A stretch of DNA of 64,000 nt from a candidate division KSB1 bacterium (GCA_034521575.1 JAXHMJ010000004.1:1-64000); one strand, 5' to 3'; shown: positions 37,141 through 47,997, counted from the first letter of the stretch. The notes: generated by a model not told the origin, from the letters alone. Numbers and translations: made by a program.

Positions 37141-39258
37141 CTATCGAATTAACAGCATTTTTCTGGACAATGACTGATTTTTACATTTTAAGGTTAATAG
37201 ATACATACCGGCTGTCACTTGATCATTTTGTGAATCTATTCCATTCCATACTGCTTCATATCTGCCTTGTGACAGCGTGCCGCTGATCAATGTTTTGATT
37301 TTTCTACCTAATAAATCACAGACAGCTAACTGTACCCAGCTTTGAAAAGGGATTGAAAACTTTATTGATGTTGACGGATTAAAAGGATTGGGGTAATTCT
37401 GACAGAGCTCAATGTTCTCCGGTAATAAACCGTCATTTTCCATTGACACATTGGTTACGCTGTTTAAAACAATATCAAATTCAGATAAATGGCACCAGGA
37501 ATCTATATTGGAATCATCTCCAATGATATTAATTTTCACATAACGTGCATTAACAGGCGTAAATTCATTTTTGAAAAGCTGTTCATAATGGATATTTGCA
37601 GCGGAATGATCAACAATAGTTTTATAATTGCTATCAGGTGAATTGGACAATGCAATAGTAAATCGGTAAGATCGATGCTGGCATGTCCACAGCCTCGTTC
37701 CTGAAATCGATAGTTGTTGACCATAATCGATAATCACCCATTGCGGGAATCCCTCTGCAGACCACCTTGACCACTCTTTGGTAATACCGTCCAGTAAATT
37801 TTCAGCTCTATTAGCATCATACTCTGAACTATAACGATATATTTCCGGCTTTTTATTTGACTGGGACGCAGCTGTTGCTAAAGAACTGTTTGTGGATATG
37901 TTTCCAGCCGCATCAATTGCAGCAACTCGATAATGATATGTTTTTTCACTAGAAACATTTTTGTCGATAAAAGTTGTATCAGAGACACGGTCTATCAATT
38001 CATCATTACGATAGACATGATAGTCAACCACATCCACATTGTCTGTTGAAGAAGACCAGCTCAGATCAATCCAACAGTTATTGTAAAAAGGTTGTGCATT
38101 GAGATTACAAGGTACAGACGGGGGAATAGTATCAATTTGTATTTGACGGGTCAAATCCCAATAATAAGCCTGTGATTTTCCGTCATTATTGGCAGGTTTT
38201 ATAAAATAAACACGTTTACCATCGCGTGAAAAAGCTGGATTCAAATGATTTCCCAATGTCCAGACTGTATTTGAGAATGAACCCAGATTTAATACCGCCC
38301 GGGGTTGGGTGGTGCCTTTTTTATACAAACTTAATTTGACTGAAGATGAATGATACCAGGAATCCGAAGCGTACCATTGTTTATCAAATGACATGGCCGC
38401 ATGATTTCCACTGCCGGCAAGCGTCTCGATCAATTGATGCGAACGATCCCATCTGCGCATTTGTCGGTTATTTCTTTGGCCGTCTGCAATTTGATTATCA
38501 TGTCCCGCAATTGTGCTGGAATCATACCAAAAAAAGTGCATGGGTTTCGGTCCGAAATTTTCCAGATCCTCACCATTCACCTTGCAGGTTATTAAATACT
38601 TGTTTTTCTCGGACCCACCAGCTTTAATTTTGATTGCGATGACTGCCCCATCTTGAGAAAATTGAAAATGCCCCAATCCCCATGTTGAAGGATCATCATT
38701 GCCCCCGATCAATGGATTGCATAGAGTTCCGACTTTATCTTTGCTGATGATGAGCTTTTTTTGTCCTGTTGCACAATCAAATGTGTATATCCCATCGACA
38801 GACCCGGCATCACCTAATAATAATTTATCATTAAAAACATTATGTCCAATATTTTTTGCGTTTACGGAGAATTTAACAGATTTTGTATTGATATCAATAA
38901 TATAAACCTTGTTTGCCCCCTGATCGTGCAACACAATCGTTTTATCATCGATCCAAATATTTCTTGAAAAATTATGATTGCTGCATCCTGATATAGCAAA
39001 TATTTTTTCATGCCCGGTCAAATCCCGGTTGCATACCCATAATTCAGCGGGATACACCGCATACCGGTCACTGCTTGAATGGTCAAGCATTTTTGTAAAA
39101 GCTATTTTATGGCCATTCGGCGATTCCGGGCAGGTATTATAATACCCAAATCCCGAATGAGAAAGATCATCTGTGACCTTTACAGGATTTGCCGAAATTA
39201 AACTGGACAGGCAGACATAACATATAATAAAAAGTCCGAATGAATTTCTTGTTTTCAT
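37141..39258 (-). CDS. Secreted beta-propeller, FN3 and discoidin protein with type IX sorting domain
   Basis: 705 residues. Signal peptide, then a TolB/PL22-like propeller (about 25-390) with FQFSQDGAVIAIKIK, MSFDKQWYASDSW and NHLNPAFSRDGKRVYF. An FN3 domain follows (about 395-480), then an F5/8 type C discoidin carbohydrate-binding domain (about 490-610, FPQWVIIDYGQQLS, NARYVKINI) and a sorting domain with NYPNPFNPSTSIKFS. The propeller shares the H-P-x-x-S-x-D-G motif with the protein at 22504. Likely surface-displayed sugar-binding protein or lyase. The ATG at 39258 is preferred over the GTG before it. Confidence 0.75.
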   Translation of the reverse strand: MKTRNSFGLFIICYVCLSSLISANPVKVTDDLSHSGFGYYNTCPESPNGHKIAFTKMLDHSSSDRYAVYPAELWVCNRDLTGHEKIFAISGCSNHNFSRNIWIDDKTIVLHDQGANKVYIIDINTKSVKFSVNAKNIGHNVFNDKLLLGDAGSVDGIYTFDCATGQKKLIISKDKVGTLCNPLIGGNDDPSTWGLGHFQFSQDGAVIAIKIKAGGSEKNKYLITCKVNGEDLENFGPKPMHFFWYDSSTIAGHDNQIADGQRNNRQMRRWDRSHQLIETLAGSGNHAAMSFDKQWYASDSWYHSSSVKLSLYKKGTTQPRAVLNLGSFSNTVWTLGNHLNPAFSRDGKRVYFIKPANNDGKSQAYYWDLTRQIQIDTIPPSVPCNLNAQPFYNNCWIDLSWSSSTDNVDVVDYHVYRNDELIDRVSDTTFIDKNVSSEKTYHYRVAAIDAAGNISTNSSLATAASQSNKKPEIYRYSSEYDANRAENLLDGITKEWSRWSAEGFPQWVIIDYGQQLSISGTRLWTCQHRSYRFTIALSNSPDSNYKTIVDHSAANIHYEQLFKNEFTPVNARYVKINIIGDDSNIDSWCHLSEFDIVLNSVTNVSMENDGLLPENIELCQNYPNPFNPSTSIKFSIPFQSWVQLAVCDLLGRKIKTLISGTLSQGRYEAVWNGIDSQNDQVTAGMYLLTLKCKNQSLSRKMLLIR

Positions 39259-39409
39259 CACAATACCATTTCATAAACCAATTTTGCACCGTGCAACCCA
39301 AAAGTACTTTTTTAAATTCACTTCCAGTTCAAAGCTTTCAACAAAAATTAAAATTTGCCTTTGTCAACTTGGTATACACATTGAGAGGTAAATTAAATAA
39401 TGACAGCAT

Positions 39410-39447
39410 AAAAAACCCGAGAAGAAGATTCTCCTCTCAGGTTTTTT
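39410..39447 (-). terminator. Intrinsic terminator, possibly bidirectional
   Basis: Hairpin with arms AAAAAACCCGAGAAGA and TCTCCTCTCAGGTTTTTT (two G-T type mismatches) and a four-base loop. The T run follows the stem on either strand. On the minus strand it lies 25 bases after the stop of the beta-helix gene and would end that operon; it is also just upstream of the propeller gene at 37141-39258. Confidence 0.8.
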
Positions 39448-39473
39448 TGATCAAATACAAATTAAAATCTGTT

Positions 39474-41158
39474 TTATCGCATCAGAATCATTTTTTTCAT
39501 TTGTGTGTGATTATCCGCTTCGAGACGATAAAAGTAGACACCGGTGGGCATTGCCTGACCTGATTCGCCAAGGCCATTCCATTTCACAGAGTGATTTCCT
39601 GCAGTCTTTTTTACACCATTCACAAGTGTTTTCACTCTTTGACCCAGAGAATTATAAACGGCCAGATCAACTTGTGCAGCTTTTCCAAGCTGATAGGAAA
39701 TAGTGGTATTGGGATTGAACGGATTGGGATAATTTTGACTCAGTGTATAGTTATCAGGTGTATTCAGGTCAAGATCTTTAACACCTGTCATACTTGAAAA
39801 GTCATCATTTGTCGGAAGCATTTCTTCTTCGAACCAGCGTAAATCTCCCAAAGGCTGACCCTGTGTCGATGCCGTCATCAGGGCTTCATTGGAATAAGAA
39901 AAGTCCAGTGTTCCCTCCACATCCGGTCCTTCCATAATACGTGAGTCTCGTGGCAACAATGCCATCAACATTTCCACCAGCTGTTTCTATACCATGGTAC
40001 GCCGCTTCAACCCATTCGACCGGGGTTCTGGGGCCGTCCACGAAGGTAACTTCTGTATTCATCAAAGAACCAAGCTCGATCCAATGAATCAATAAAGGTC
40101 TGCATTGTGGGGTCATAAAAACGATCCTGTGTATAAAGTTCCACTGAATCACCATAGGCTCCTTCCAGTGCAGAGTCGAACCAAATATTATTGTTTCGAA
40201 TATCCACTCCATCGGGAAGTGAATAATTACCCAGCGTATCAACCGGAATCATTTCAGTACCGACAACATACTGAGGGACCAGCGCTTCCTCTGTGTGTCG
40301 ACCAAGAATTCCGGTGTTTACCAAAAGATTATTTCGAAATACAACCATTTTGGATTCATGAGTATTGACAACAGCCCATGTTTGAGAAATTTCCGCACGC
40401 AGTGAATCCGTTTTGTTACGGTCCCAATCACCACATCCCATCAGATTGACAAACGTACAATGTTCAATTTTGGTGTAATTCCACATGGTGTTATCAGATC
40501 GACAAAAAACGCCGCCGTTGTATATTGTAGAGTTTGATACAACCAACGTATCACCCTCGGATTTGTTTCGTATGAAACCACTACTCAGGGGCCATCCATC
40601 CTTGTAAAAGTTCCCGAATGTGGAATTTGTTAATATAAAATCGGTTCCGGGATTGTCCGTGCGAAATATATACTTTGGCACACGGTCCCAGCGGCAGTCG
40701 TCAATAACGATTCGAACATCATCAGCATATACTCGAAGAGCATATTCATCAGATCTCAATCCGGGTGCCGGTAAAGAGTTATCATGTCCATCGACATGAC
40801 ACCCGCGAAAGGTTACCGTCACACCGCTATTTCTGATTTCAAAGGGTCGTGTCGCTCCGCCCTCCATGGCAACCGGTTTGATGACCGGCCTTGCACCGTC
40901 ACCTGCTTCTGCTTCCAAGGTCAATGAAAAATCAATATGCATGGTCTCCGTATAAATGTACCAGCCGTCTTGTTTCAGGATATAATGCGTTTCAGCACGA
41001 GACCCATCAGAAAGTGTGTCCCCCATAATGGTTTCATTGATCGTTCCCAAGCCGGGTTCAATAACTTTTTGAGCGTAAACAAAAGAACCCGCGTAAAACA
41101 TAACCAGGCACATGGTTGCCAATAATAAAACGTTGTTTTTTGTGAAATTTTTCATCAT
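39474..41158 (-). CDS. Secreted beta-helix protein with type IX sorting domain, two frame breaks
   Basis: Starts MMKNFTKNNVLLLATMCLVM with a signal peptide and GGAG upstream. Residues about 45-330 show parallel beta-helix rungs (VTVTFRGCHVDGHDN, DFILTNSTFGNFY, LVVSNSTIYNGG, KIEHCTFVNLMG) as in pectate lyase/chondroitinase-B folds. The frame breaks near 40079-40082 (one extra base) and 39944-39950 (two bases missing or one extra). When repaired, the text passes through LGSLMNTEVTFVDGPRTP to DSRIMEGPDVEG and a sorting domain with NYPNPFNPNTTISYQ. No catalytic residues can be picked out. It is the gene next to the TonB receptor, a common place for the surface glycan-binding or -cleaving protein. 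Confidence 0.75.
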
Positions 41159-41274
41159 CTCAATGCTCCTTTTTTAAAAATCTTCATATTTCATTAATAG
41201 AATATAAATAGGTTCAGGTTCCAGTACAAGGAATCTCATTCCATAGGCATACTCCCTTCCAAACCGATTCAAAG

Positions 41275-44200
41275 TTATAATGTATATCGAATTCCAAGAT
41301 CAGTCGTCCACATGTAATGTTGTTCATGCGTCGGAAACTTTTTCTACCTTCAAAAACACGCTCGGTCATACTGGTAAAATTATTCAGATTCCAATATAAT
41401 AGTAATCCATCAATCAACCGGAAAGAAGCTGTGGCGTCCCATCGGACAAAACCATGCTGGTAGTGATCCTCCAGGGCCTGTGCACCCACACTCGTAAGTC
41501 ATATCTGACTGATAGTTCATAGTCACACGACCTGAAAAACGGCCTTTCTCATAGCCCAAAGACAAATTGGCAATATAATCGGACTGTCCGGGTATGCGTC
41601 CTTTACGCTCTTCGGTCACATAGATCACGGAATAATAAGGAGGCGGACCCGTAATGCTTTTGTTTACGGGGAAATAACTATGCCCATAGATACGCGTATA
41701 ATTGGCGTTGATCACAAACCCGTCCAGCGGGCTGGGCAAAAACAATAGATTGGTCTGCATGTCAACCTCAAAACCGTACACATCTGTAATCCCGTCAGTG
41801 TTTTGCGGTTCATAAATACTATAGCCGTAATATTCCTTATCGGGATCCATCTGTACTCTTCTTGCCCTATAGCTTATATTTTCCAACCGTTTAAAAAATC
41901 CTCCGACCGAAAACAAACCGAATCGTCCGGAATAATAGGTAAAAGGAAAGGTCATAATTCCAGGCTTTAATATGTTCCAAGTCCGGATTTGGGTCGCCTG
42001 AGACTGCTCGACGTCAATATGTATTCTGGGAACCTGTAACATATAGTCAGGGCGAACGAGGGTGCGTGTCGCTGCCATTCGCATATCCAGAAAACTGGTA
42101 AGCTTGTATCGAGCCTGTATCATCGGCAGCCAGTCTTCGTAATCAAACGTAGTCGATGTATCAGTAAAAACACGACTCCATTCTCCACCACCCTTTGAAA
42201 AAGTTCCGGTATAATCATTATGGGTGTGCTCATAACGAAGGCCGCCAATGATCATCAAACGACGCCATAAATGAATATTAGTCATATAATAAGCAGCGGT
42301 AACAGCTTCCATGGCGTCATAGTCATCGCCAAGTGAACTATTTAACACTGAAAAATAACTCGTGTGGTCTTCATAGAGCCATTCTGCGACTCCTGTTCTC
42401 AATCCTCTCGGAAAATCGAATCGTCCATCTAAAAAATCATCATCTTTAAAATCGGGATCCACGAACCCTTCAGCCGTTAAATAACTGTTATAGAGATTAT
42501 ACTTGTCAGGATTATCGGAATGTATTTGGTTCGATAATCTTGAGCGGTCTTCCGTTCGTATACCCATTGTATAACGGCTGTTTTCACGATACATACGACG
42601 ATACTTGAATCCCACTTTATGATACCCGCTTAGCATATTACCAAGTGCAAATGGAACCTTTAGGCTTGTCTGTGCCGACTGATGAGCTTCCATGATATCC
42701 GTTGTTGAAAACGCACTTTTTGTACTCCAATGTGACTTGCTCAGATCATTTTTCGCAGCTTGTTGTACAAAATCAATTCCTTTTTTCACATCAAGTAGTT
42801 CACCATAAAAACCACCCTCCTGTCTGAAATTGAGTGAGTAGTTGTTGGGACTTTTATTTTTAGTCGAAGACTGGCTGAGTGCCCAGTCCAATTTTATATC
42901 ATTAAATAAGGAATGCTCACCGGAAAGGGTTTGATTCCAAAGCAGAATGTTATTTTCCCACTCGTTAATACCCCAGCTCAGGCTTCCGTCACCTACTTCA
43001 TAATCTTTTCGTCGGTTTGTCCCGTCTTTGTTGAGTACACTATAGAATCCACTGTATTGTAACAGTTGATTCGCCGACATTTCAAAATCAGCATATAAAC
43101 TCATGGCATAGCGTTCACGTGTTTGCTGAGAATGTTCCAGACTAAGAGAACTGGTCTGCATGATATATTCATCTTTTTCAAGATCAATCCCACTTGCACT
43201 ATATTGAGCGGAAAATTCATCATTGGGTCTTTGCACATTCTGATAGCTGCCCGTTGCTAGAATACCCAGCATATTATTAAAAAAACGATTACTTAATGTA
43301 ACATTTGCTTTATAGTTACCATAGTTATCACGGAGTCTGTTGTATCCACCTTGCAGATTCACACGGCTTTGGAACCCCGGGTCCGCTTGTTTTACCGTAA
43401 AATTGACGACGCCGCCAATCGCATCTCCTTCCTGATCCGGAGTCAAGGCCTTGCTCAGTTCAATACCCTCCAGCATTTCCGATGAAATCATACTCAAGTC
43501 CAATGAGCGATTAGTTCTGTCCGTTGAAGGAACGCGTTGATTGTTTATTGTGACCACGCTGTATTTCGGCGACAAGCCCCGCACCATAATTTTTTGTCCC
43601 TCTCCCGAGCTTCTTTGAATTGCCACACCCGGTAAACGTCCCACTGACTCTGCTGCGTTCTGGTCGGGCAATTCGCGAATTCGGTCTGAAGATACAACAT
43701 TTACAATCTTTTCAGCACTCAATTGTTGATTAATAGCGGCAAGCTGCCCTTCTGCCTGGGCGGTAATTGTAACCACCTCGCCTTTTACAATTTCAAAAAC
43801 CATTTCAGCATCTTGCAATATGTTCTTCCCTGCTGCAACCTGAACGGTTTTTTCCAGCTCTTTATAACCAATATATTTAAACTTGATCGTATATGTTCCG
43901 ACAGGCACATTACTAATAATGTACTCTCCCTCTCTATCCGTCGCAGCACCAAAACTGGTTCCTTCCAGATAGACATTGGCTCCCGGCAATGGTTCTCCGG
44001 TAGAGCCTTCGATGACTTTTCCCGTGACCGTAGCCAATTTACGTTTGCTCTTGCCGCTCGCCGATTGCGTTGATTGCGGAGTTACTGCAAGCGTACCATT
44101 CGGGGTTACCCGCAAACTCGTGCTGGTATTTTGCAAGGCAGCCAGCAGAACGGTATGAACACTGACATTCTGCAAATCAATATTAATCTTTTGATCCAAA

Positions 44201-44436
44201 GGTATCATATCACGATTGTAACTCAGGGGGATCTGACCTTGTTTGGTAATACTCGCCAATGCCGTCTCTAAGGATATATTCTCAAAATTTATCGATACTT
44301 TTCTGCTCAATGTTTTAGGAATTTTAGCTCCTTGAACCGCTTCAGAAAATTCAGCCTTTAATGTTCCAGCATTAAAACAACCAAACATAATTACACAAAC
44401 ACCCAAAGTGATAATTTTAAACAAACAAAACCGCAT
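41275..44436 (-). CDS. STN-domain TonB-dependent outer membrane receptor, two frame breaks near the end
   Basis: About 1,050 residues when repaired. Signal peptide; STN domain (about 45-115) for signalling to FecR; carboxypeptidase-regulatory-like domain (about 130-215, TGKVIEGSTGEPLPGANVYL). Plug domain from about 245 (RELPDQNAAESVGRLPG) and a 22-strand barrel to the C-terminus. The main frame ends early at 41410; two indels, near 41487-41491 and 41333, restore VGAQALEDHYQHGFVRWD and the ending WTTDLGIRYTL at 41275, an ordinary barrel terminus. GGAGG precedes the ATG. It imports oligosaccharides and, through STN, reports them to FecR just upstream (5 bases). Confidence 0.88.
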
Positions 44437-44441
44437 GATTT

Positions 44442-45476
44442 TTACCTCCGCTTAGAAATAAATTGGATCAGACTGTCTTTGTGACTGATTCCGGTATTGG
44501 TAACCAAGCCAATTAGCATAAACACATCGGATATATTTTCTTCACCAAGGTGAACAGTAAGCCTCTGATTCAAGATCGATGTATCTGAAAAAGAATACTT
44601 GTACCCATACCACCGCTCTAATTGAGCCAACACTTCTTTTACAGAGGCATTTTCAAAATGAATCTCATGATTCATCCAGCTGATTTGTTTTTCAGAATCC
44701 ACTTTTACCGGTTCTGTTACATTTCCATTGGTTTGTATCTTGCTCTGTTCACCCTTTACCAAATACCGCAAACGTTCCGTTTTTTTATTGGAAACAGCCA
44801 CTTTTCCTTCCATTACGGTCACGGATACCTCGGGGGCTTCATCCCAGGAACGTACATTGAATCTCGTACCCACGACTTTTACCAGAGCATGATCTGCGTG
44901 CACATAGAAAGGTACATCCTTGTTTGCCACAACTTCAAAATATGCCTCTCCTTCAAGATATACATCACGCCGATCTTTGAACACCTTGGGATAGCGAAGC
45001 TCACTTCCGGCATCCAGTATGATTCGGGTGCCATCGCTTGCTTGGATGCGGATCGTTTCGCCCACACCGGCGCTGACAACCCGGTATTCTGAAGTTTGTT
45101 TTGTAGTTGTAAACACCTGATTTATATCATCCATAAAAAAATACCCTGAGACGGCCGCTGTTAAAATGAGCATTGCGGCAATGCGAAAGATCATTTTCAT
45201 ATTCTTTTTGCGTACCCCAAATTGATCATGAAAAGGGAGTTCCAGATGATTTTCTCCCTGCATTCTGATATGATCAATATCCTGTCTTATTCTGTTCCAG
45301 ACATCATCTGCATCCGTCAAATCCATTTTTTTCTGTTTCATTGAAAATATTGTTTGCAGTTTCGCCATGTATTTCGAAAAATCCGGATTTTTGAGGCGTT
45401 TTTTAAGCATTTTTCTATCTTTTTTCGTTTCCTCACCAGAGAGTACCCGGGCAATTCTTTTCCATTTTATAAGCAA
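44442..45476 (-). CDS. FecR-type anti-sigma/sensor protein
   Basis: 344 residues. Cytoplasmic N-terminal region with sigma-binding character (about 1-95), one transmembrane helix (about 96-115, IFRIAAMLILTAAVSGYFF), FecR periplasmic domain (about 130-235, SDGTRIILDAGSELRYP, EGEAYFEV) and a C-terminal STN-like domain (about 265-340). The start is a TTG with AGGA nine bases before it. It would hold the ECF sigma factor until the TonB receptor binds ligand. In this locus it is separated from its sigma gene by the alpha/beta hydrolase and a group II intron remnant. Confidence 0.88.
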   Translation of the reverse strand: MLIKWKRIARVLSGEETKKDRKMLKKRLKNPDFSKYMAKLQTIFSMKQKKMDLTDADDVWNRIRQDIDHIRMQGENHLELPFHDQFGVRKKNMKMIFRIAAMLILTAAVSGYFFMDDINQVFTTTKQTSEYRVVSAGVGETIRIQASDGTRIILDAGSELRYPKVFKDRRDVYLEGEAYFEVVANKDVPFYVHADHALVKVVGTRFNVRSWDEAPEVSVTVMEGKVAVSNKKTERLRYLVKGEQSKIQTNGNVTEPVKVDSEKQISWMNHEIHFENASVKEVLAQLERWYGYKYSFSDTSILNQRLTVHLGEENISDVFMLIGLVTNTGISHKDSLIQFISKRR

Positions 45477-45492
45477 TTTTTGATTTCCTTAA

Positions 45493-46779
45493 TTATTGTT
45501 TCCTCTCAATTAAATCCAACCACCCTTCAAGTGTATATTCCGGCAATCCGATTTCATCCGGGTTAAGGCACTTTAATTTTTCCTCCGGAATTAACTTTAT
45601 ATTTAAATCTAAATACCGACCACCACGCATATGACGATCCGGCCAGTATAACTTGTAGTGGCTATTCTCGAAATGCAGATTATTTCTTTCAAGCCACTGG
45701 TCAAATGTTATTTCCGGTAATTGCTCAATATTCTGTTTTGACCATCCCGGTGTGTTGAAATGCTCATAAAGCCACAGAAAAGCATCCTTATGGTTATGGT
45801 AAGAGCGGTGACCTCCCTCTGGATCAAACCATGTTTCAATCACATTGCCGTAATTTGCAAACCTTGAGGCAGTCTTGGCTACATTTTCTTTTGTCTGCTT
45901 CCAAATTTTACCCGATCCATTCTGGTCGATAATTTCATCAATACCTCCGTTCATAACCAATACAGAGGCATTCTTTTCTGCCAAAAGCAGATATTCCGGC
46001 CATGAGAGTATGTCTTCACGTAACAGAGCCGGCACCCTGCTACATCTTTTCCCCATTTCTGAATTGTATGAACCAAATCCCCATCCTGATACAACAACAG
46101 CTTTTAACCTCGGTTCCAAAGCCAACATCCAGGTAGCTTTTGTACCTCCCATTGAATTTCCGGCAACACCGATCATTTCCGGATCAATATCATCTCTTTC
46201 CAGTAAAAAATCAACTCCTCTCATAACATCAAAAACCATCTTACCCATCATTAGTCTTCCTGCCTTTGCAGCTCTTTCATCAGCAGAGAAAGCATCATGT
46301 GCCCTGGTACCCTTTTTGCCCTTGATATGCCTCTCCTCTTCTCCAATTGTATCATACACTAATGTGGCTATACCCATTTTCGCATAGAGTTGAGCCGTAT
46401 AAATATTATTGGCAGTGCTTTTGGAATTTCCGTGCCCGTTGGTTATTACCATACCCGGCATGAGACCTCTGGATTCTTTTGGCCGGTATAAAAGTGATGT
46501 CACTTTTGAGCCCGGTTCACTTGTGTAAATCCATCTCTCAATAACGAGTCCTTTATGTTCAAAACTACCTCTGAACTCAGGGTCAAGATCGCACCGGTCA
46601 AAGGGAATCCCCATCATCTTTAACAGTTCAGTACGACGTTTTTCTTTCTGAAATGAGTCAGAGTTGGCATTTGCACTAAACTTGGTTCCGTTTAAATGAT
46701 ATTCCGGGATGGCAACTCCGGGATAGAAAAAACCGAGTAAAATAATGATTAATAACAGTATAAATTGTCGAGTAGACAT
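45493..46779 (-). CDS. Secreted alpha/beta hydrolase (acetyl xylan esterase/dienelactone hydrolase-like)
   Basis: 428 residues with signal peptide (STRQFILLLIIILLGFF). Nucleophile elbow GVAGNSMGGTKATWM, oxyanion strand VITNGHGNSKS, acid Asp in MNGGIDEIID, and His in EGGHRSYHN. The start at 46779 has AAGGA eight bases upstream; a TTG at 46797 is rejected. Such secreted large alpha/beta hydrolases in utilisation loci are often deacetylases or deacylases of polysaccharide side groups. Its position between the sigma and FecR genes is unusual, since the sigma and FecR genes are normally adjacent. Confidence 0.8.
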   Translation of the reverse strand: MSTRQFILLLIIILLGFFYPGVAIPEYHLNGTKFSANANSDSFQKEKRRTELLKMMGIPFDRCDLDPEFRGSFEHKGLVIERWIYTSEPGSKVTSLLYRPKESRGLMPGMVITNGHGNSKSTANNIYTAQLYAKMGIATLVYDTIGEEERHIKGKKGTRAHDAFSADERAAKAGRLMMGKMVFDVMRGVDFLLERDDIDPEMIGVAGNSMGGTKATWMLALEPRLKAVVVSGWGFGSYNSEMGKRCSRVPALLREDILSWPEYLLLAEKNASVLVMNGGIDEIIDQNGSGKIWKQTKENVAKTASRFANYGNVIETWFDPEGGHRSYHNHKDAFLWLYEHFNTPGWSKQNIEQLPEITFDQWLERNNLHFENSHYKLYWPDRHMRGGRYLDLNIKLIPEEKLKCLNPDEIGLPEYTLEGWLDLIERKQ

Positions 46780-46801
46780 AATATCGTTCCTTTCCAAAAT
46801 T

Positions 46802-47265
46802 TAACTTTATTGTGAGGAACTTCAATGCCCCTCACAGAACCGGACTTGTGGATTTCCCACATCCGGCTCCTCAGTTTATCTCACCTTACACGTGACCCAT
46901 AAAAGCTGTGCACGATTTTCGGTTCGGGCAACGGATAATGATCAAGATATTCTTTGAATCTCTTCCAGTTCATTTTCCGTTTCTGACTACGTCGGTTTAA
47001 CCATTTCTTCACCATATTCAGGGTGAATCTGTAAAACCTGGCTATCCCTCTGTAATTCTCACTCACTCCATAATACTGAAAATGTCCTCGTAATTTGGCT
47101 CTCAATATCTTCCACCAGTCTTTCGTTGCTATCTGGTTCCTGATAGATTTAAGCCACACATTCATTTCCGTGCATTTGGCTGTATATTTCTTGCGGCTGG
47201 TTTTACGGCCTACCTTAAAATAGCCTCGCCTCGACCAGTCACAGTAATGATTAAATCCGAGTTAA
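46802..47265 (-). mobile_element. Group II intron 3' remnant (maturase end, domains V and VI)
   Basis: The minus strand encodes the last 130 or so residues of a group II intron reverse transcriptase/maturase (HYCDWSRRGYFKVGRKTS, then WWKILRAKLRGHFQYYGVS and KKWLNRRSQKRKMNW), opening just after a TAA at about 47265. Downstream is a domain V hairpin at 46837-46869: arms GAGCCGGATGTGG and CCACAAGTCCGGTTC with a GAAA loop, followed by a domain VI-like hairpin (TGTGAGG / CCTCACA). The 5' half, including the RT domain and domains I-IV, is absent. It lies within the presumed sigma-hydrolase-FecR operon. Confidence 0.85.
46881..47165 (-). pseudogene. Group II intron maturase C-terminus
   Basis: The open part of the intron-encoded protein, 94 codons from an internal ATG. 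The sequence RGHFQYYGVS and YRFTLNMVKKWLNRRSQK belongs to the maturase-specific (X) domain. Without the reverse transcriptase domains it cannot support mobility. The coding similarity continues upstream of this ATG to about 47262. Confidence 0.85.
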
Positions 47266-47448
47266 TGATCTTTTCTCTTTCTATATATTAAACCGGTAAA
47301 GAGCATAATCCCCCTACAAAATAAATAAAAAATATCTAAAATTTATAAAGGTCTGAGTTCAGTCTTTTCAAGGAAAATGTTTTTCGGGGTAGAGTAGATA
47401 TTTCGGACTGGCTAGGAATTATAAAAAAAGGAGGGGCTTGCTAATGTT

Positions 47449-47997
47449 TCAAAATTTCACACGTTTACGAATAACTTTAAGCGCCCGAGATATTTGAGTT
47501 TCCACAGTTTTAATTGAAATATCCAGAATTGAAGCTATTTCACGATACGATAATCCGTCAAAACGGCTCATACAAAATATCTCATAACGCTTTGGAGGCA
47601 GGGAATTGACTGCTTGTTGTACCGATTCCTGCATTTCCTTTCGCAACATAATATGATCAGGAGAATAAATATCATACTCGATTTCAACCTGTTGCATCTT
47701 GTAGTTATCTCGAGTTTTTTTGCGATCCAAATACTTTAGACAATTATTTTTAACACTGTTGAACAGGTAGGTTTTAATGTTTACACCAAATCTTATGCTA
47801 TGTCTATTTTTCCACAATTGGAAAAAAATATCCTGAATAATATCTTCAGCAATCGATATATCATTTACATAGCGGTATGCATAATGTATTAACGAATCAT
47901 AATACTTTTTGAATAACTTTTCCACTTTTTTCAATTCAAGTTCATACTCTTCATCACTTGAATTAAAAGTTGGTTGTTTCAAAGTCTTAACACCCAT
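47449..47997 (-). CDS. RNA polymerase ECF sigma factor
   Basis: 182 residues. Sigma-2 region (about 25-95, YAYRYVNDISIAEDIIQDIFFQLW) and sigma-4 helix-turn-helix (about 125-178, LPPKRYEIFCMSRFDGLSYREIASIL, ending SRALKVIRKRV). Partner of the FecR and STN-TonB receptor downstream; the three form a trans-envelope signalling route in which glycan binding outside turns on this locus. The ATG starts after a GGTT-rich leader without a strong ribosome site. The group II intron remnant now sits between it and the rest of the operon. Confidence 0.9.
   Translation of the reverse strand: MGVKTLKQPTFNSSDEEYELELKKVEKLFKKYYDSLIHYAYRYVNDISIAEDIIQDIFFQLWKNRHSIRFGVNIKTYLFNSVKNNCLKYLDRKKTRDNYKMQQVEIEYDIYSPDHIMLRKEMQESVQQAVNSLPPKRYEIFCMSRFDGLSYREIASILDISIKTVETQISRALKVIRKRVKF

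Noticed and set aside
39886-40242. Independent gene encoded by the overlapping middle frame
   Set aside because: Most of it is the middle section of the beta-helix gene between its two frame breaks; the N-terminal part of this frame is out of phase.
41275-41410. Separate small gene after the TonB receptor
   Set aside because: Its text is the missing final barrel strands of the receptor in another frame, so it belongs to that gene.
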